A stretch of 64,000 bases of DNA from positions 62,001 to 126,000 of the forward strand of contig JAOAIT010000038.1 of NCBI GenBank assembly GCA_026414565.1, in the 5' to 3' direction. Below the pieces are notes generated by a model that did not search any database, was not told the DNA's origin, and saw only the letters and a list, made by a program, of their open reading frames with translations. The translations under genes and the position numbers were made by a program. The stretch comes from Verrucomicrobiia bacterium (GTDB lineage Bacteria; Verrucomicrobiota; Verrucomicrobiia; Limisphaerales; Fontisphaeraceae). Numbering within the stretch: position 1 is the stretch's first letter; every line of letters begins with the position of its first letter. Below are positions 61,788-64,000 of the stretch, one piece after another.

Positions 61788-62702
61788 ATGGGTTTTTTTG
61801 ACAAAATCAAGGCCGGTCTCAAAAAGACCACCGATCAACTGGTTCATGAAATCAAGCGCATCGTCACCGGCTCGCCGCGGTTGACCGGCAGCTCGCTGGA
61901 GGAACTGGAGGCGGCCCTGCTGGGCGCGGATTTGGGCGTGGCCATGACCCAGCAGATCATCGCGGCGGTCAAAAAGGCCTACGAAACCCAGGGCGGTGCC
62001 GGTGTGGACGTTTTCTCCATCGCGGCGCGCGAGGTGGCCGCCAGTCTGAACGCCGCCAATCCCGGTTTGAAGCGGATGCCCGGCCTCACGGTGGTGACCC
62101 TGGTGGGCGTGAACGGCACCGGCAAAACCACCACCGCCGCCAAGCTGGCCTGGCGCGTCCAGCAGGAAAACCTGCGTCCGATGCTCGCCGCCTGCGACAC
62201 CTTTCGCGCCGCCGCGGTGGAGCAGCTCAAGTTGTGGGGACAGCGGCTGCAGGCGCCGGTGATTGCCGGCGCCCATGGCGCCGACCCGGCCGCCGTGGCT
62301 CATGACGCCGTCACTGCCGCCCTGGCCCAGAAAATGGATTATCTTTTCGTGGACACGGCGGGGCGCCAGCACACCCGGCACAATTTGATGCAGGAACTGC
62401 AGAAGGTGCACCGGGTCATCGGCCGCAAAATGGAGGGTGCCCCGCACGAAGTGCTGCTGGTGCTGGACGGCAGCACCGGCACCAACGCCCTGCTGCAGGC
62501 GCGGGAATTTTCCAAAGCCGTCCCCGTGACCGGTTTGGTGGTCACCAAGCTGGATGGCACCAGCAAAGGCGGCATGGTGGTGGCCATCCAGAAGGAATTG
62601 GGACTGCCCGTGAAGTTTGTGGGAGTGGGCGAACAACCGGATGATCTGCAGCCGTTTGATCCCCAACAGTTTGCCGAGGCGCTGTTCATGATCAAGGGCT
62701 GA
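61788..62702 (+). CDS. ftsY: Signal recognition particle receptor FtsY
   Basis: A 304-residue GTPase docking SRP-ribosome complexes at the membrane. The NG domain is complete: GVNGTGKTTTAAKLAW (G1, P-loop), DTFRAAAVEQLKLW (G2), DTAGRQHTRHNLMQEL (G3), TKLDGTSKGG (G4) and GVGEQPDDLQPF. The acidic A domain found in longer FtsY proteins is absent; the short start MGFFDKIKAGLKKTTDQL serves as membrane-targeting helix. The ATG at 61788 has AAGGA at a good distance. Confidence 0.96.
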   Translation: MGFFDKIKAGLKKTTDQLVHEIKRIVTGSPRLTGSSLEELEAALLGADLGVAMTQQIIAAVKKAYETQGGAGVDVFSIAAREVAASLNAANPGLKRMPGLTVVTLVGVNGTGKTTTAAKLAWRVQQENLRPMLAACDTFRAAAVEQLKLWGQRLQAPVIAGAHGADPAAVAHDAVTAALAQKMDYLFVDTAGRQHTRHNLMQELQKVHRVIGRKMEGAPHEVLLVLDGSTGTNALLQAREFSKAVPVTGLVVTKLDGTSKGGMVVAIQKELGLPVKFVGVGEQPDDLQPFDPQQFAEALFMIKG

Positions 62703-62718
62703 CGCCACAGATTGGCGC

Positions 62719-63858
62719 ATGAATCCAACGCCAGAGGACTTGAAGTTTATGCGCCACGCGCTGCAGCTCGCAGCGCGGGGACGCGGCTGCACCTCCCCCA
62801 ATCCGATGGTGGGAGCGGTCCTGGTGCGCGGCGGGCGGGTTCTGGGTCAGGGCTGGCATCATCGTGCCGGGGCGCCGCACGCTGAAGTGGAAGCCCTGCA
62901 GGCGGCGCGGGAAGCCGGGCTTTCCCCACGCGGGGCCACCCTGTATGTCACCTTGGAGCCTTGCTGCACCACCGGGCGCACCCCCCCCTGCACGGAAGCC
63001 ATCATCCAGGCGGGCATTCGGCGGGTGGTGGTGGCGGCCACCGATCCCAACCCCGCTCACGCCGGCCGCGGCTATGCGGTGCTGCGGCAGGCGGGCATCC
63101 GGGTGGATGCTCCGGTGCTCGCAGAGCAGGCCGCGCGTTTGAACTGGGCGTTTAATCACTGGGTGGTGCAGGGCACGCCGGCCATCACCGTCAAGGCGGC
63201 CATGACCCTGGACGGCAAGCTGGCCGATGCTCGCGGCCAGTCCCGGTGGATTACGGGCGAACGAGCGCGTGCCCAGGGGATGAAACTCCGGGCGGCGCAC
63301 GATGCGATTGTGGTGGGGGTGAACACCGTGCTGGCGGATGATCCGGCGTTGACCCTGCGCGCTCCCCAGCTCCGGCGACGTTTGCATCCCTGGCGGCGCA
63401 TTATTTTAGATCCGCAAGCCCGTACGCCCGTCTCGGCGCGGGTGCTGCAACCCGCGGAACATACGGAGACAATCCTGGTGGTGGGCCCAAAGGCGCCGAA
63501 AAAACGCCTCGCCGAACTTGCCGCCTGCGCCGTGGTTTGGGAAATGCCGCTGACCCCGCAGGGATTTGATTTGCTCCAACTTTTGCGGCGGCTGGGGGCC
63601 ATGGAAATCACCGCCTTGCTGGTGGAAGGCGGCGGGGAAACGCAGGCAGCATTTTTGTTGCAAGGGTGGGCGCAGCGCGTTGCCTTCTTCTACGCCCCGA
63701 TCATCTTGGGCGGGCATGCCTCCCGGCGCGCCGTGGCGGGTCAGGGGGCGGCCGGATGGAATGAGGTGCTGCACTTGAAACATTGCCGTTGGCGGCGGCT
63801 GGGGCAGGACTGGTTGCTGGAGGCGGAAGTGGCCGTCCGCCCGGAGGACCCTTCGTGA
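62719..63858 (+). CDS. ribD: Bifunctional riboflavin biosynthesis protein RibD
   Basis: A 379-residue two-domain enzyme converting the GTP-cyclohydrolase II product into the ribityl-pyrimidine precursor of riboflavin. The N-terminal deaminase domain has the zinc ligands in PHAEVEAL and LEPCCTTGRTPPC (H-A-E and C-C-x8-C pattern). The C-terminal reductase domain has TVKAAMTLDGKLADARGQS, SRWITGERARA, VVGVNTVLADDPALT and LLVEGGGETQAAFL. Both halves look intact. It starts 16 bp after ftsY. The last 142 bases of the window after its stop show no feature I can support. Confidence 0.94.
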   Translation: MNPTPEDLKFMRHALQLAARGRGCTSPNPMVGAVLVRGGRVLGQGWHHRAGAPHAEVEALQAAREAGLSPRGATLYVTLEPCCTTGRTPPCTEAIIQAGIRRVVVAATDPNPAHAGRGYAVLRQAGIRVDAPVLAEQAARLNWAFNHWVVQGTPAITVKAAMTLDGKLADARGQSRWITGERARAQGMKLRAAHDAIVVGVNTVLADDPALTLRAPQLRRRLHPWRRIILDPQARTPVSARVLQPAEHTETILVVGPKAPKKRLAELAACAVVWEMPLTPQGFDLLQLLRRLGAMEITALLVEGGGETQAAFLLQGWAQRVAFFYAPIILGGHASRRAVAGQGAAGWNEVLHLKHCRWRRLGQDWLLEAEVAVRPEDPS

Positions 63859-64000
63859 CGGTGGGAATCAGCCGCGCAAGGAGATTTGGCCGGGAGGCAG
63901 GCCCGACTTTGCTGGGGCAGCACCTTTAGGACTTGAGTGCGCGGGGTTTCATGGCTTTATTGAGGGCTATGCGAATGTGGAAGCATTTTAAGGTTGTTTA

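Overview
This is high-GC bacterial chromosome, densely coded on both strands, with short intergenic gaps. The gene mix points to Verrucomicrobiota, probably the Limisphaerales/Pedosphaera side; that is an inference from content, not a phylogeny. The pointers are two-domain DUF1080 and Tat-exported Gfo/Idh/MocA proteins, a sulfatase-fold protein, a DUF3472 protein, a PQQ-type propeller, DUF2723 membrane proteins and DUF1015. Housekeeping genes (ispD, pdxH, gatCA, lipA, gap, trpS, lnt, nusB, ftsY, ribD) show it is chromosome, not a plasmid or phage. I saw no tRNA, rRNA or CRISPR array by eye.

Layout. 1-2.7 kb: an accessory patch with the 3' end of a transposase, a type II restriction-modification pair and a small AraC-type regulator. 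2.7-16 kb: a two-receiver response regulator, a giant DUF2723 membrane protein with a TPR tail, an M24 peptidase, a PQQ-repeat protein, a CHASE/PAS hybrid histidine kinase and a DUF3472 protein. 15.7-21 kb: a forward run of pdxH, a lipoprotein, ispD, a glycosyltransferase, a polyprenyl synthase, an ECF sigma factor and a possible anti-sigma factor. 21-23.5 kb: a DAACS symporter and a DUF1015 protein on the minus strand. 23.7-27.9 kb: a compact cluster of a PduS-like electron-transfer protein, a PduT-like microcompartment trimer protein, an aldehyde dehydrogenase and a YdcF-type protein. 27.9-35.5 kb, minus strand: a catalytically degenerate sulfatase homologue, a thioredoxin-fold protein, gatA, gatC, a NahK-like sugar kinase, an oxidoreductase and a double DUF1080 protein. 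35.6-38 kb: a UvrD-type helicase and a single-domain response regulator. 38-39.7 kb: DUF554 and lipA. 39.9-45.7 kb: a complete MacAB-TolC-like operon whose adaptor ends in an EF-hand.

46.4-51.4 kb is the standout locus. Four overlapping or nearly abutting genes encode two small helical-hairpin proteins sharing a W-x-D-x5-F-x3-F signature, a coiled-coil protein, and a 1294-residue membrane-anchored FtsK/SpoIIIE ATPase. The ATPase appears to carry three tandem ATPase folds, as EccC/EssC of type VII secretion do, but only the middle one has intact Walker motifs. It also carries long coiled coils not typical of EccC. This looks like a type VII-like system in a double-membraned bacterium, without the usual EccB/D/E or EsaA/EssA/EssB partners nearby.

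51.5-55 kb: two ABC-2-type permeases on the minus strand, one ending in zinc ribbons, with no ATPase gene alongside. 55.2-64 kb: housekeeping genes (gap, a quinone oxidoreductase, trpS, lnt, nusB, a PHP phosphoesterase, ftsY, ribD) with two good intrinsic terminators. The only gene-free stretch over 300 bases is 3609-3973. The last 142 bases (63859-64000) show nothing I can support.
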